Origin: Massilia sp. Root351
Lineage (GTDB): Bacteria > Pseudomonadota > Gammaproteobacteria > Burkholderiales > Burkholderiaceae_D
NCBI RefSeq assembly: GCF_001425045.1
Contig: NZ_LMDJ01000012.1
Span: forward strand, 62,001-126,000
DNA: 64,000 nt
Direction of reading: 5' to 3'
Numbering within the stretch: position 1 is the stretch's first letter; each line of letters begins with the position of its first letter. The translations under genes were made by a program, and so were the position numbers. Positions 38,618 through 47,195 of the stretch are shown in pieces. The notes beneath the pieces are model-generated. The model searched no databases, had not been told where the DNA came from, and saw only the letters and a list, made by a program, of their open reading frames with translations.

Positions 38618-39232
38618 ATGCAAGACACCAAGACCCTGCTGGCAAAATTCTTCAGCCTGTTCGCCGGCGTGGCCCTGTCCGGCGCGGTAGCTGCCGCCCC
38701 GGCCGCGCCCAATCCCACGCCCCAGGTATCGCTGAAGACCACCGAGGGCGAGATCGTGCTCGAGCTGAACCAGGAAAAAGCGCCCAAGTCGGTGGCCAAC
38801 TTCCTGTCCTACGTGAAGAGCGGCCACTACAAGGGCACCATTTTCCACCGCGTGATCGACGGCTTCATGATCCAGGCTGGCGGCTACACCGTGGACCTGA
38901 AGGGCAAGCCGACCAAGCCGCCGGTGGTGAGCGAGTCGCAAAACGGCCTGAAGAATGAAACCTACAGCGTGGCCATGGCCCGCACCGGCAACCCGAACTC
39001 GGCCACGGCGCAATTCTTCATCAACGTGGTGGACAACACCGGCCTCGACTATCCCGGCCAGGACGGCTTCGGCTACACCGTGTTCGGCAAGGTGGTCAAG
39101 GGCCACGAGGTGGTGGACAAGATCAAGGGCGTGCTGGTGGACGACAAGGGCATCTTCCAGAACATCCCCGTGACGCCCATCGTCATCAAGTCCGCCACGG
39201 TACTGAAAACGCCTGTTCCGGTGACGCAGTAA
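38618..39232 (+). CDS. ppiA: Periplasmic cyclophilin-type peptidyl-prolyl isomerase
   Basis: 204 residues. A signal peptide (cleavage near GAVAAAP) precedes a cyclophilin domain with the active-site stretches FHRVIDGFMIQAGG and FINVVDNTGLDYPG. It assists protein folding in the periplasm. ATG at 38618 has AAAAGGA 8 bases before it. Followed by the cytoplasmic paralogue ppiB, an arrangement common in Burkholderiales. Confidence 0.92.
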   Translation: MQDTKTLLAKFFSLFAGVALSGAVAAAPAAPNPTPQVSLKTTEGEIVLELNQEKAPKSVANFLSYVKSGHYKGTIFHRVIDGFMIQAGGYTVDLKGKPTKPPVVSESQNGLKNETYSVAMARTGNPNSATAQFFINVVDNTGLDYPGQDGFGYTVFGKVVKGHEVVDKIKGVLVDDKGIFQNIPVTPIVIKSATVLKTPVPVTQ

Positions 39233-39332
39233 AATAGCGCTTTGGCCGCGCCTGCTGTATAGTCGCGGCCCTGTACGGAACGCATCACAATTTCCAGATC
39301 AACACCTCAAGATAACTACGTCAAGGATAATC

Positions 39333-39824
39333 ATGACCACCATCGTCATCACCACCAACATGGGCAAGATCACCGCTGAGCTGGACGCTGAAAAGGCGCC
39401 GAAAACGGTTGAGAACTTCCTGGCCTACATGAACGCCGGCCACTACAACAACACCATCTTCCACCGCGTGATCGACGGCTTCATGATCCAGGGCGGCGGC
39501 TTCGAGCCAGGCATGAAGCAGAAGCCGGCCGACACCACCGTGGAAAACGAAGCCAAGAACGGCTTGAAAAACGAGCCGTACACCCTGGCCATGGCCCGCA
39601 CCTCGGCGCCGCACTCGGCATCGGCCCAGTTCTTCATCAACGTGAAGAACAACTCCTTCCTGGACTACCCAGGCCAGGACGGCTGGGGCTACGCTGTGTT
39701 CGGTAAAGTCACCGAAGGCACCGAAGTCGTGGACGCGATGAAAAAAGTGAAAACCACCCGCAGCGGCATGTTCGCCGACGTGCCAGTGGAAGACATCGTC
39801 ATCGAGAAAGTCGAAGCCGTTTAA
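39333..39824 (+). CDS. ppiB: Cytoplasmic cyclophilin-type peptidyl-prolyl isomerase
   Basis: 163 residues with no signal peptide. Cyclophilin core nearly identical to its upstream neighbour (FHRVIDGFMIQGGGFEPGM, FFINVKNNSFLDYPGQ). The ppiA/ppiB pair probably arose by duplication with gain or loss of the export signal. AAGGA lies about 8 bases before the ATG. Confidence 0.95.
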   Translation: MTTIVITTNMGKITAELDAEKAPKTVENFLAYMNAGHYNNTIFHRVIDGFMIQGGGFEPGMKQKPADTTVENEAKNGLKNEPYTLAMARTSAPHSASAQFFINVKNNSFLDYPGQDGWGYAVFGKVTEGTEVVDAMKKVKTTRSGMFADVPVEDIVIEKVEAV

Positions 39825-39849
39825 TCGGGCTCGCAGCACGCCCTATCCG

Positions 39850-40617
39850 ATGCAGGCCGACGGCACCAAGCGCATCAGCGCCCTCTTCATTTCCGACCTG
39901 CATCTGCAGCCGGCCCAGCCCGCCATCACGGCGGCGTTCCATGCCTTCATGGAACAGCAGGCGCCGGCTGCCGCCTCGCTATACCTGCTCGGCGACCTGT
40001 TCGAGTACTGGGCCGGCGACGACGACCTCGCCGAACCGTTCCACCAAGAAATTACCTGCGCCATCCGCCGCGTCAGCGACGCCGGCGTGGCGGTATTCTG
40101 GATTGCCGGCAACCGCGACTTCCTGGCCGGCGACGGCTTTGCGGCCGCTTCCGGCGCCACCATCCTGCCCGAAACCTGGGTGGCCGACATCGGCGGCCAG
40201 CGCGTGGTGCTGCTGCACGGCGATGCGCAGTGCACCGGCGACCTGAAGTACATGGAGTTCCGCGCCCAGGTGCGCCAGCCCGCGTGGCAACAGCAATTCC
40301 TGGCCATGCCGCTGGCCCAGCGCAAGGCCATCATCGCCGGCTTGCGCGACAACAGCCGCAAGGCCCACACCGAAAAGTCCTATGAGATCATGGACGTCAC
40401 GCCGCAGGCGATTGCCGACATCTTCGAGCAGACCGGCGCCAGCGTCATGATCCACGGCCATACCCACCGCCCCGCCCTGCACGAGGTAGCCGGCAAGCGC
40501 CGCTACGTGCTGCCGGACTGGGAGCCGGATTCCGTGCCGCCCCGCGGCGGCTGGATTGCCATCGCCGCAGATGGCGCCATCACCCGCCACCAACTGGATG
40601 GCGCCATCATCGCCTGA
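39850..40617 (+). CDS. lpxH: UDP-2,3-diacylglucosamine diphosphatase (lipid A biosynthesis)
   Basis: 255 residues, calcineurin-like metallophosphoesterase with motifs in order D16-x-H18 (SDLHL), GDLFEYWAGDD, GNRDFL, LLHGD and HGHTHRP. It makes lipid X from UDP-diacylglucosamine at the inner membrane. It starts 26 bases after ppiB. Position after cysS-ppiA-ppiB is conserved in this group of bacteria. Confidence 0.95.
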   Translation: MQADGTKRISALFISDLHLQPAQPAITAAFHAFMEQQAPAAASLYLLGDLFEYWAGDDDLAEPFHQEITCAIRRVSDAGVAVFWIAGNRDFLAGDGFAAASGATILPETWVADIGGQRVVLLHGDAQCTGDLKYMEFRAQVRQPAWQQQFLAMPLAQRKAIIAGLRDNSRKAHTEKSYEIMDVTPQAIADIFEQTGASVMIHGHTHRPALHEVAGKRRYVLPDWEPDSVPPRGGWIAIAADGAITRHQLDGAIIA

Positions 40618-40656
40618 CTTTTTGTAGTCGTGTTACACATCGCTACATTATCCGTG

Positions 40657-40686
40657 TGGAATTATTAGCAAGTCCCCGCGTATAAT
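40657..40686 (+). promoter_or_regulatory. Candidate promoter for the tandem solute-binding genes
   Basis: A perfect TATAAT at 40681-40686 with a weak -35 (TGGAAT at 40657-40662, 18-base spacer). Transcription would start near 40693, leaving a very short leader before the possible starts at 40704 and 40716. Confidence 0.45.
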
Positions 40687-40703
40687 CGTTTCATCAATGT
40701 GAA

Positions 40704-41483
40704 ATGTGCGGTCCGATGAATCCAGGCTTGAATCCAGGCGTATTAATGGCTACGCCTCTGCTGCTGGCCGCCGTGCTGGCCGCCGCTCCAGCCTCCGCGC
40801 AGCCCCTCACGGTCGCCTGGCGCGAGAAGGCGCCCTATTACTACCTGGAAGACGGCATGGAAAAGGGCTTCATGCTGGCCTATGCGAAGCAATTGTTCGC
40901 CACCGCCGGCGTGGAGGCGCAATTCGTGCGCGAGCCGCACAAGCGCATCTTCAGCCGCTTCGCCGACGGCACCCGCAACTACTGCTCGATCGCGTGGTAC
41001 CGCTTGCCGGAACGCGAACGGGTTGCCCAATACTCCCTGCCCGTTTATACCGATCCGCCGCAGACCATCCTGGTGGCGCCGGCAGCCCTGCAGCGCGTGC
41101 GCACGCACCCCACCCTGGCTTCGATGATGGCGGACCCGGTCCTGACACTGGCCGTCATGGACGGCGTGTCCTACGGCCCGGAACTGGACGCCCGCATCAA
41201 GCAAAGCGCCAACCAGATCATGCGCCGCACCGTGCCCACCTCCAATATGGTGCAAATGCTGGCGGCTGGCCGCGCCTCCTATCTGCTGACGGACCGCAAC
41301 GACTGGAACTACATGCGCACGCGCCACAAGCAGCTGGCCAGCCTGGTGCAGTATGAAGTGCCTGACCTGCCGCCGGGGCTGAAACGCCACATCCTGTGCA
41401 GCCGCGACGTGCCCGCCGCCACCATGGAAAAACTGAACCAGGCCATCCGCACCAGCGCCAAGCCCAGCGCACAAGACAAATGA
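40704..41483 (+). CDS. Periplasmic solute-binding protein-like (PBPb fold), paralogue 1
   Basis: 259 residues. A hydrophobic signal sequence (LLLAAVLAAAPASAQ) precedes a PBPb-type domain (VAWREKAPYYYLEDGMEKGF). No permease or ATPase gene is near, so it may be a sensor-type or orphan binding protein, not part of a transporter. Start uncertain: 40704, 40716 or 40746; only the last has an AGGCG upstream. The stop overlaps the start of its paralogue as ATGA. Confidence 0.75.
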   Translation: MCGPMNPGLNPGVLMATPLLLAAVLAAAPASAQPLTVAWREKAPYYYLEDGMEKGFMLAYAKQLFATAGVEAQFVREPHKRIFSRFADGTRNYCSIAWYRLPERERVAQYSLPVYTDPPQTILVAPAALQRVRTHPTLASMMADPVLTLAVMDGVSYGPELDARIKQSANQIMRRTVPTSNMVQMLAAGRASYLLTDRNDWNYMRTRHKQLASLVQYEVPDLPPGLKRHILCSRDVPAATMEKLNQAIRTSAKPSAQDK

Positions 41484-42250
41484 TGGCACCACGCGCCGCC
41501 CTTGTCCTTCTTGGCAGCACGCCGCTGGCGGCGGCCTTGGCCATGCCCGCCGCGAATGCGGCAGCCGCCCCCATCACCGTGGCGTGGTCCGAAAAGCCGC
41601 CCTATTACTACATCGAGGACGGCCTAGAAAAAGGCTTCCTGCTGGCATACGGCAAAACGCTGTTCGCCGCCGCAGGCATCGAGGCCATCTTTGTGCGCGA
41701 ACCGCAGAAACGCATCTGGTCGCGCTTCCGTACCGGCATGCGCAACTACTGTTCAATCGGCTGGTACCACCTGGCCGAGCGCACGGCTATCGCGCAATAC
41801 TCGCTGCCGATTTACACGGACCCAACCCAGATGGTGCTGATCGCGCCGAAGGCGGTGGCACAGGTGCAGGCGCACGCCACGCTGGCCTCCATGCTGGCCG
41901 ACCCGGCGCTGACGCTGGGCCTGCTGGACGGCTCCTCGTATGGCGCTGCGCTGGACGCGCGCATCCAGCGCAGCGCGAACCGCAAGATGCTCAGCAACGT
42001 GAACAGCGTGGGCATGATGCAGATGGTGGCGGCGGACCGTGTTTCCTACATGCTGTCCGACCGCACCGACTGGAACCACATGCGCATCCGCCACCGGGCG
42101 CTGGACAGCGTGGTGCAGTATGAAGTGCCGGACGTGCCGCCCGGCCTGAAGCGCCATATCGTGTGCAGCCGGGACATTCCGGCCGCCACCATGGAAAAGC
42201 TGAACCAGGCGATCCGCGTGACGCCGAAGCCGGTTCCAGCGGAAAAGTAG
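41480..42250 (+). CDS. Periplasmic solute-binding protein-like (PBPb fold), paralogue 2
   Basis: 256 residues, signal peptide ending near AANAAAAP. It is collinear with the preceding protein throughout, sharing PYYYxEDGxEKGF, REPxKRIxSRF, NYCSIxWY and the C-terminal CSRDxPAATMEKLNQAIR, so the pair is a tandem duplication. ATG at 41480 overlaps the upstream stop as ATGA. The conserved cysteine in NYCSI and another in CSRD may form a disulfide. It converges on gudD with one base between stop codons. Confidence 0.8.
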   Translation: MMAPRAALVLLGSTPLAAALAMPAANAAAAPITVAWSEKPPYYYIEDGLEKGFLLAYGKTLFAAAGIEAIFVREPQKRIWSRFRTGMRNYCSIGWYHLAERTAIAQYSLPIYTDPTQMVLIAPKAVAQVQAHATLASMLADPALTLGLLDGSSYGAALDARIQRSANRKMLSNVNSVGMMQMVAADRVSYMLSDRTDWNHMRIRHRALDSVVQYEVPDVPPGLKRHIVCSRDIPAATMEKLNQAIRVTPKPVPAEK

Positions 42251-42251
42251 A

Positions 42252-43583
42252 TCAGCGCACGAAGCTCGGGCGCTTGTTGTCGAACTTCCAGCCCGGGAAG
42301 TAGAACTGCATCGCCACCGCGTCGTCGCGCGCGCCCAGGCCCATGCCCAGGTACACCTGGTGCGCCGCGTCGATCGCGTCCATATCGACTTCCACGCCCA
42401 GGCCGGCCCTGGCCGGCACGCTGATCTTGCCGCCCTCGATCTGCATCGGCGCCTTGGTCAGGCGCTGGCCGTCCTGCCAGATCCAGTGCGTGTCGATGGC
42501 GGTGATATTGCCCGGCGCGGCTGCGGCCACGTGGGTGAACATGGCGAGCGATATGTCGAAGTGGTTGTTCGAGTGCGAACCCCAGGTCAGGCCCCATTCC
42601 TTGCACATCTGCGCCACCCGCACCGAGCCTTCCATGGTCCAGAAGTGCGGGTCGGCCAGCGGAATGTCGACCGACTGCAGCTGGATCGAATGGCCCATCT
42701 CGCGCCAGTCGGTGGCGATCATATTGGTGGCGGTGCGCAGGCCGGTGGCACGGCGGAACTCGGCCATCACTTCACGGCCGGAATAGCCGTTCTCGGCGCC
42801 GCACGGGTCTTCCGCATAGGCCAGCACGTGGTGCTGGTCGCGGCACAGGCGGATCGCGTCCTTCAGCGACCAGGCGCCGTTCGGGTCGAGCGTGATGCGC
42901 GCTTCCGGGAAGCGCCCGGCCAGCGCCGTCACCGCTTCGATTTCCTCCTCGCCGCGCAGCACGCCGCCTTTCAGCTTGAAGTCCTTGAAGCCGTAGCGCT
43001 CATAAGCCGCTTCGGCAAGGCGCACCACCGCTTCCGGCGTCATGGCCTTTTCATGGCGCAGGCGCGACCAGGCATCCGGCGCATCTGGCTCGCTGTTGTA
43101 TGGGAGGTCGGTCACGCTGCGGTCGCCGATGTAAAACAGGTAGCCCAGCACCGGCACTTCGCTGCGCTGCTGGCCGTCGCCCAGCAAGGCGCACACCGGC
43201 ACGCCCAGGAATTGGCCCAGCAGGTCGAGCAACGCCGATTCCAGTGCGGTGACGGCATGGATCGCAATGCGCAGGTCGAAGGTCTGCAAGCCGCGCCCGC
43301 CAGCGTCGCGCTCGGCGAAAGCGGTACGCGCCGCGTTCAGGATGGCCTTGTAGTTGCCGATGGACTGCCCGACCACCATCGCTTGCGCGTCTTCCAGTGT
43401 CTTGCGGATCGCCTCGCCGCCCGGCACCTCGCCCACGCCGGTGTTGCCGGCACTGTCCGTCATGAGCACGATGTTGCGCGTGAAGTAAGGGCCGTGCGCG
43501 CCGCTCAGGTTGAGCAGCATGCTGTCGCGGCCGGCAACGGGGATGACGCGCATGGCGGTAATGAGCGGGGTCGAATTCTGCAT
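42252..43583 (-). CDS. gudD: Glucarate dehydratase
   Basis: 443 residues, enolase superfamily. The catalytic lysine region FKLKGGV, metal-binding DPNGAW, and catalytic histidine in [16 protein letters not shown] are all visible, as in E. coli GudD. The enzyme dehydrates D-glucarate to 5-keto-4-deoxy-glucarate. ATG at 43583 has GGAG 6 bases upstream. Later pathway genes are not adjacent; the divergent LacI-type gene is the likely regulator. Confidence 0.93.
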   Translation of the reverse strand: MQNSTPLITAMRVIPVAGRDSMLLNLSGAHGPYFTRNIVLMTDSAGNTGVGEVPGGEAIRKTLEDAQAMVVGQSIGNYKAILNAARTAFAERDAGGRGLQTFDLRIAIHAVTALESALLDLLGQFLGVPVCALLGDGQQRSEVPVLGYLFYIGDRSVTDLPYNSEPDAPDAWSRLRHEKAMTPEAVVRLAEAAYERYGFKDFKLKGGVLRGEEEIEAVTALAGRFPEARITLDPNGAWSLKDAIRLCRDQHHVLAYAEDPCGAENGYSGREVMAEFRRATGLRTATNMIATDWREMGHSIQLQSVDIPLADPHFWTMEGSVRVAQMCKEWGLTWGSHSNNHFDISLAMFTHVAAAAPGNITAIDTHWIWQDGQRLTKAPMQIEGGKISVPARAGLGVEVDMDAIDAAHQVYLGMGLGARDDAVAMQFYFPGWKFDNKRPSFVR

Positions 43584-43612
43584 CTTGCACTCCAAATGAT
43601 TGAAAATGATAT

Positions 43613-43626
43613 ATAGTTCACACTAT
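43613..43626. promoter_or_regulatory. Inverted repeat, candidate LacI-family operator
   Basis: ATAGT-TCAC-ACTAT lies 30 bases upstream of the gudD start and 42 before the divergent LacI gene. LacI-family proteins bind such symmetric sites, though usually with a central CG, which this lacks. Inferred. Confidence 0.35.
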
Positions 43627-43667
43627 CTACATCAAATCCTACCATAACTACCCAGTCGTCGTACAAC

Positions 43668-44717
43668 ATGAAGAAGAACAAACCGGAACTTCGTTTGCTG
43701 ACCACCCCCACTGCGCAGGTGCAGGTAAGCGGCGCCACGCTGGTGGACGTGGCGAGGGTGGCGGGCGTGTCGCCCATTACCGTGTCACGCGCGCTGAACC
43801 AGCCGCAGCTGGTGCGGCCCAACACGCTGGCCAAGGTGCAGGCGGCCGTGCAGGAAACCGGCTATGCGAAAAACATGTTGCCGGGCGGATTGGCGGCCAG
43901 CCGCAGCAAGCTGGTGGCGCTGGTGCTGCCGACGATTTCGAACCAGATTTTCGCGGACATGATCCAGGGCACCAGCGACGCGCTGACGCAGGCTGGCTAC
44001 CAGTTGCTGCTGGGATTTTCCGGCTACGAGGAATGGCGCGAGGAGATCCTGGTGGAGACCATCATGAGCCGGCGCCCGGATGGCATCATCCTGACCGGCA
44101 CGCTGCACACCGATAACACGCGGCGCCGCTTGCAGCAGTCCGGCACGCCGGTAGTGGAGACCTGGGACATGACGGCCTCGCCGATCGACATGGTAATCGG
44201 CTTTTCTCACGAGGAAGTGGGCCATGCGACGGCTACGCATCTGCTGCAACAGGGCTGCCGCCGCTTCGCCATACTGACCGCCGGCGACCCGCGGGCGGCG
44301 CGCCGCAACCAGGGCCTGCAGGCGGCACTGGCCAAGCAGGGCGTGAGCGTGGTGGCCACGCACACGGCGCCGGTGCCGGGCACCCTGCCGCTCGGACGCG
44401 AAGGCATGGCACAGCTGCTGCAAGCGCACCCCGGCCTGGACGCGGTGGTGTGCAGCTCGGATACCCTGGCGCATGGTGCGCTGATAGAAGCGGCCGCCAG
44501 GGGCGTGCAGGTGCCCGGGCAGCTGAAGGTGGTAGGCTTCGGCGACCTGAATTTTGCCAGCCACACCGTACCGCCGCTGTCCACCATCCGCGTGGACGGC
44601 GCCCGCATCGGCGCCCTCGCCGCGCAAGCCATCCTGGCGCGCATGGACGGCACCGGCTCGCCGCCCGCCAGGGCCATCAACACCGGCTTCGAACTGGTGC
44701 AGCGCGGCAGCAGTTAG
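43668..44717 (+). CDS. LacI family transcriptional regulator (probable sugar-acid repressor)
   Basis: 349 residues. The HTH and hinge (LVDVARVAGVSPITVSRALN) begin near residue 24, after an unusual N-terminal extension; the periplasmic-binding-like effector domain follows, resembling GntR/IdnR-type regulators. Divergent from gudD, so glucarate is the probable inducer. The C-terminal gap to the Rid gene is 7 bases, convergent. Confidence 0.88.
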   Translation: MKKNKPELRLLTTPTAQVQVSGATLVDVARVAGVSPITVSRALNQPQLVRPNTLAKVQAAVQETGYAKNMLPGGLAASRSKLVALVLPTISNQIFADMIQGTSDALTQAGYQLLLGFSGYEEWREEILVETIMSRRPDGIILTGTLHTDNTRRRLQQSGTPVVETWDMTASPIDMVIGFSHEEVGHATATHLLQQGCRRFAILTAGDPRAARRNQGLQAALAKQGVSVVATHTAPVPGTLPLGREGMAQLLQAHPGLDAVVCSSDTLAHGALIEAAARGVQVPGQLKVVGFGDLNFASHTVPPLSTIRVDGARIGALAAQAILARMDGTGSPPARAINTGFELVQRGSS

Positions 44718-44724
44718 CGGACGG

Positions 44725-45117
44725 TCAAGCCGGCAGCCTGGCGACTACCTTGATTTCAAACTGAAAACCGTACAGCCACGTTACGCCGACGGCGGTGACC
44801 GTCGGATGCGGCGCGCCGCCCCAGAATTCCTGCACCACGCGCCAGATGCGCTCGAACTTCGTTTCGGGGTCGACGATAAAGACGGTCACGTCCTGCACAT
44901 CGTCGAAGGTACACCGCGCGGCGGCCAGGATGGCGTTCAGGTTCTTGAAGGCGAGCCGCACCTGCGCTTCCAGTTCCGGCTCCGGCGAACCGTCCTCGCG
45001 GCTGCCGACCTGGCCGGATACAAACAGCAAGCCATCGGCGCGCACGGCGGGCGAATAGCGGTTCTTTTCGTACAGCGCCTGGCGGCCGGGCGGGAAAACG
45101 ACGTCGCGTACTGGCAT
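44725..45117 (-). CDS. Rid family protein (YjgF/YER057c/UK114) without the RidA arginine
   Basis: 130 residues with the chorismate-mutase-like Rid fold (LLFVSGQVG, then VRLAFKNLNAIL). In enamine-deaminating RidA a conserved arginine lies in a P-x-R-S/T motif near residue 105. Here that region reads GGAPHPTVTAVGV, so the arginine is absent. It probably belongs to another Rid subgroup with a different or unknown activity. It is divergent from the LysR gene that follows. Confidence 0.85.
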   Translation of the reverse strand: MPVRDVVFPPGRQALYEKNRYSPAVRADGLLFVSGQVGSREDGSPEPELEAQVRLAFKNLNAILAAARCTFDDVQDVTVFIVDPETKFERIWRVVQEFWGGAPHPTVTAVGVTWLYGFQFEIKVVARLPA

Positions 45118-45197
45118 GGGTAGCTCCTGAAAGTTGGTGTGGAGAGCACTTTACCTGCATGCGGATTGCGGATAAACACGCAAATCCCGCCATAACT

Positions 45198-45214
45198 GTT
45201 TGTATAATCCAAAC
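45198..45214. promoter_or_regulatory. Inverted repeat over the -10 of the LysR gene
   Basis: GTTTG-N7-CAAAC surrounds a perfect TATAAT (45203-45208) 18 bases before the LysR start codon. Autorepression of LysR genes through sites like this is common; assignment is inference. Confidence 0.45.
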
Positions 45215-45231
45215 AATAACGGGAGGCGGAC

Positions 45232-46149
45232 ATGGACAGGTTTGACGCGATGAAGGCCTTTGTACGGGTGGTGGAAGCCGGCAGTTTCACCAAGGCGGCG
45301 CTGACGCTGCACATGAGCCGGACCACGGTGACGCAGTTGGTGCAGCAGCTGGAGGCGCGTCTGCGCCTGAAACTGCTGAACCGCACCACCCGCAAGGTCA
45401 ATGTCACCGAAGACGGCGCCGTGTACTACGAGCGCATCGTGCGCCTACTGGCCGAGCTGGAGGATGTGGAAACCAGCCTGCCCGGCGCCTCGGCGGCGCC
45501 GCACGGCGTGCTGCGGGTGGACGTGCCCAGCCCCTTCGCCACCATGATCCTGGTGCCCGCGCTGCCGCTGTTCCACGCGAAGTACCCCGACATCCAGTTC
45601 GACCTGGGCGCCAGCGACCGCAAGGTGGACCTGATCGGCGAGAACGTGGACTGCGTGCTGCGCGGCGGCGCCATTGCCGACCTGTCGCTGGCGGCGCGGC
45701 ACGTGGGCGACCTGCAGCTGGGCGTCTATGCAGCGCCAGCCTACCTGGCGCGCGCCGGCACGCCGCGCCATCCGGCCGAGCTGCAGGACGACGGCCATCG
45801 CATCGTCAAGTACCGCTGGTCCGGCAGCGGCGATGGCTTCCCGTACACCATGCGGAAGGACGGCGAGCGCCTGAAGATGCAGGGCCGCCACATCCTGACC
45901 ATCGACGATGGCAACGCCTACCTGGCGGCAGGCCTGGCGGGGCTGGGCGTGCTTTGGCTACCGGCGTACATGGCGCAGGCGCATGCCACGAGCGGCGCAC
46001 TGGTGCCGCTGTTCGAAGACTGGCGCACCGAGCCGATGCCGATGCACATCGCTTATCCGCCCAACCGCCATGTCAGCAAGAAGCTGCGCGTGTTCATGGA
46101 CTGGGTGGCCGAGCTGATGGCGCAGCACGCGCCCGTGACAAGCCGATAA
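45232..46149 (+). CDS. LysR family transcriptional regulator
   Basis: 305 residues. N-terminal winged HTH (AFVRVVEAGSFTKAALTLHM), effector domain to the end. GGGAGG ribosome site 6 bases upstream. Divergent from the Rid gene, its most likely target. No ligand can be inferred. Confidence 0.9.
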   Translation: MDRFDAMKAFVRVVEAGSFTKAALTLHMSRTTVTQLVQQLEARLRLKLLNRTTRKVNVTEDGAVYYERIVRLLAELEDVETSLPGASAAPHGVLRVDVPSPFATMILVPALPLFHAKYPDIQFDLGASDRKVDLIGENVDCVLRGGAIADLSLAARHVGDLQLGVYAAPAYLARAGTPRHPAELQDDGHRIVKYRWSGSGDGFPYTMRKDGERLKMQGRHILTIDDGNAYLAAGLAGLGVLWLPAYMAQAHATSGALVPLFEDWRTEPMPMHIAYPPNRHVSKKLRVFMDWVAELMAQHAPVTSR

Positions 46150-46151
46150 AC

Positions 46152-46730
46152 TCAGCCCCAGATCATCTTCTCGGTCCAGCCCAGCTCCTTGAAATCCTGC
46201 TCGCGCAGGTCGGCCTCGCCTGCGCTGAAGAATTCGTCCAGCTGCGGCGGCTCCACGCCGGTGCCGGACAGCATGGCGTGCACCTGGCCGCGATGATGGA
46301 TCTGGTGGCCGAACAGGTGCGCCAGCAGGCGATAGCGCTTGTCGCGCTGCACTGAGCCGGTGCGCAGTATCATCACCACACGGCCCAGTTCGTCATCCTT
46401 CAACTGCTGGCAATATTCGATCAGGCGGCGGTCGGCGTCCTTCTGCGCGGCCCGCAGTTCGGCAACCGTGGCGCAGGGCTCGTCGCGCTCGAAAAAGCCC
46501 AGGTAGTTGGGATGCGGCTCCGCGCCGCGCATCTCGCGCTCCAGCGCATCGATGTAGAACCAGTCCACGGTCAGGATGTGGTTCAGCGTGGCCCTGATGG
46601 TGGGGAAAAAGCTGGTGCGGCGGGCCTCGAATTCCTCCTGGCTCAACTGCGCGCAGGCTTTCAGCAGGCGGTGGTTGGCCCAGGCATTGTTGTATGCCTC
46701 GGTCAGCAGGTGGTGCGAAAGTGTCGTCAT
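46152..46730 (-). CDS. DinB-like four-helix metalloprotein
   Basis: 192 residues. DinB/YfiT-type helical bundle with metal-ligand histidines in ILTVDWFY-preceding helix (TLNHIL) and GHQIHHRGQVHAML. Members include thiol-dependent S-transferases; function here unknown. Its ATG overlaps the HxlR stop as ATGA, so the two are one operon. Confidence 0.83.
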   Translation of the reverse strand: MTTLSHHLLTEAYNNAWANHRLLKACAQLSQEEFEARRTSFFPTIRATLNHILTVDWFYIDALEREMRGAEPHPNYLGFFERDEPCATVAELRAAQKDADRRLIEYCQQLKDDELGRVVMILRTGSVQRDKRYRLLAHLFGHQIHHRGQVHAMLSGTGVEPPQLDEFFSAGEADLREQDFKELGWTEKMIWG

Positions 46731-47068
46731 ATTTTCTCCTTGCTCAATGCGCGCTGCCATTTCTCCGACCAGTGCAGCAGCGGCCCCATGGACTCCAGCA
46801 GCCCGGCGCCCAGCACGCTCAACGCATACCCGCCCTCTTCGGCCGAATCGATGATACCGGCGTCGCGCAAATCGTGTAGCCGCTGATTCAGCACCGTCGG
46901 CGACATGTCCTCGCAGCGCGCGCGCAGCGCGCGGAAGGTCAGCGCTTCGGCACGTAATTCCCAGATGATGCGCATCACCCAGCGCCTGCCCAGCAGGTCC
47001 AGCAAAGCCATGATGGGACGGCCGCTGCGCGAGCCCCGCACCGGCATGCCCGGTTTTGGCGTAGCCAT
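46727..47068 (-). CDS. HxlR family winged-helix regulator
   Basis: 113 residues. The central HxlR-type winged helix (FRALRARCEDMSPTVLNQRL, then DAGIIDSAEEGGYALS) is complete. Start at MATPKPG has GGAG seven bases upstream. Divergent from the AhpD-like gene; two inverted repeats between them are probable operators. HxlR regulators typically respond to reactive electrophiles or quinones. Confidence 0.88.
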   Translation of the reverse strand: MATPKPGMPVRGSRSGRPIMALLDLLGRRWVMRIIWELRAEALTFRALRARCEDMSPTVLNQRLHDLRDAGIIDSAEEGGYALSVLGAGLLESMGPLLHWSEKWQRALSKEKI

Positions 47069-47114
47069 GGTTTCTCCAGGTTTATTCAGGTTCATTAAGG
47101 TTTACTCAAATACT

Positions 47115-47165
47115 GCTACATAAAACGTAGCACAATACGCATCCGCATGCTACATTATCCGTAGC
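47115..47165. promoter_or_regulatory. Two GCTAC-N7-GTAGC inverted repeats, candidate HxlR operators
   Basis: The first occupies 47115-47131 (spacer ATAAAAC) and the second 47149-47165 (spacer ATTATCC), 34 bases apart centre to centre. A half-site TGTAGC follows at 47171-47176. They fill the gap between the divergent HxlR and AhpD-like starts. Confidence 0.65.
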
Positions 47166-47195
47166 AGCACTGTAGCACTTGTTCAGGAGACCGAC

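Noticed and set aside
40704..42250. Complete amino-acid ABC transporter operon
   Set aside because: Only binding-protein-like genes are present; both flanks are unrelated genes (lpxH, gudD).
44725..45117. RidA enamine deaminase annotation
   Set aside because: The catalytic arginine region is not conserved, so only the broader Rid family is claimed.
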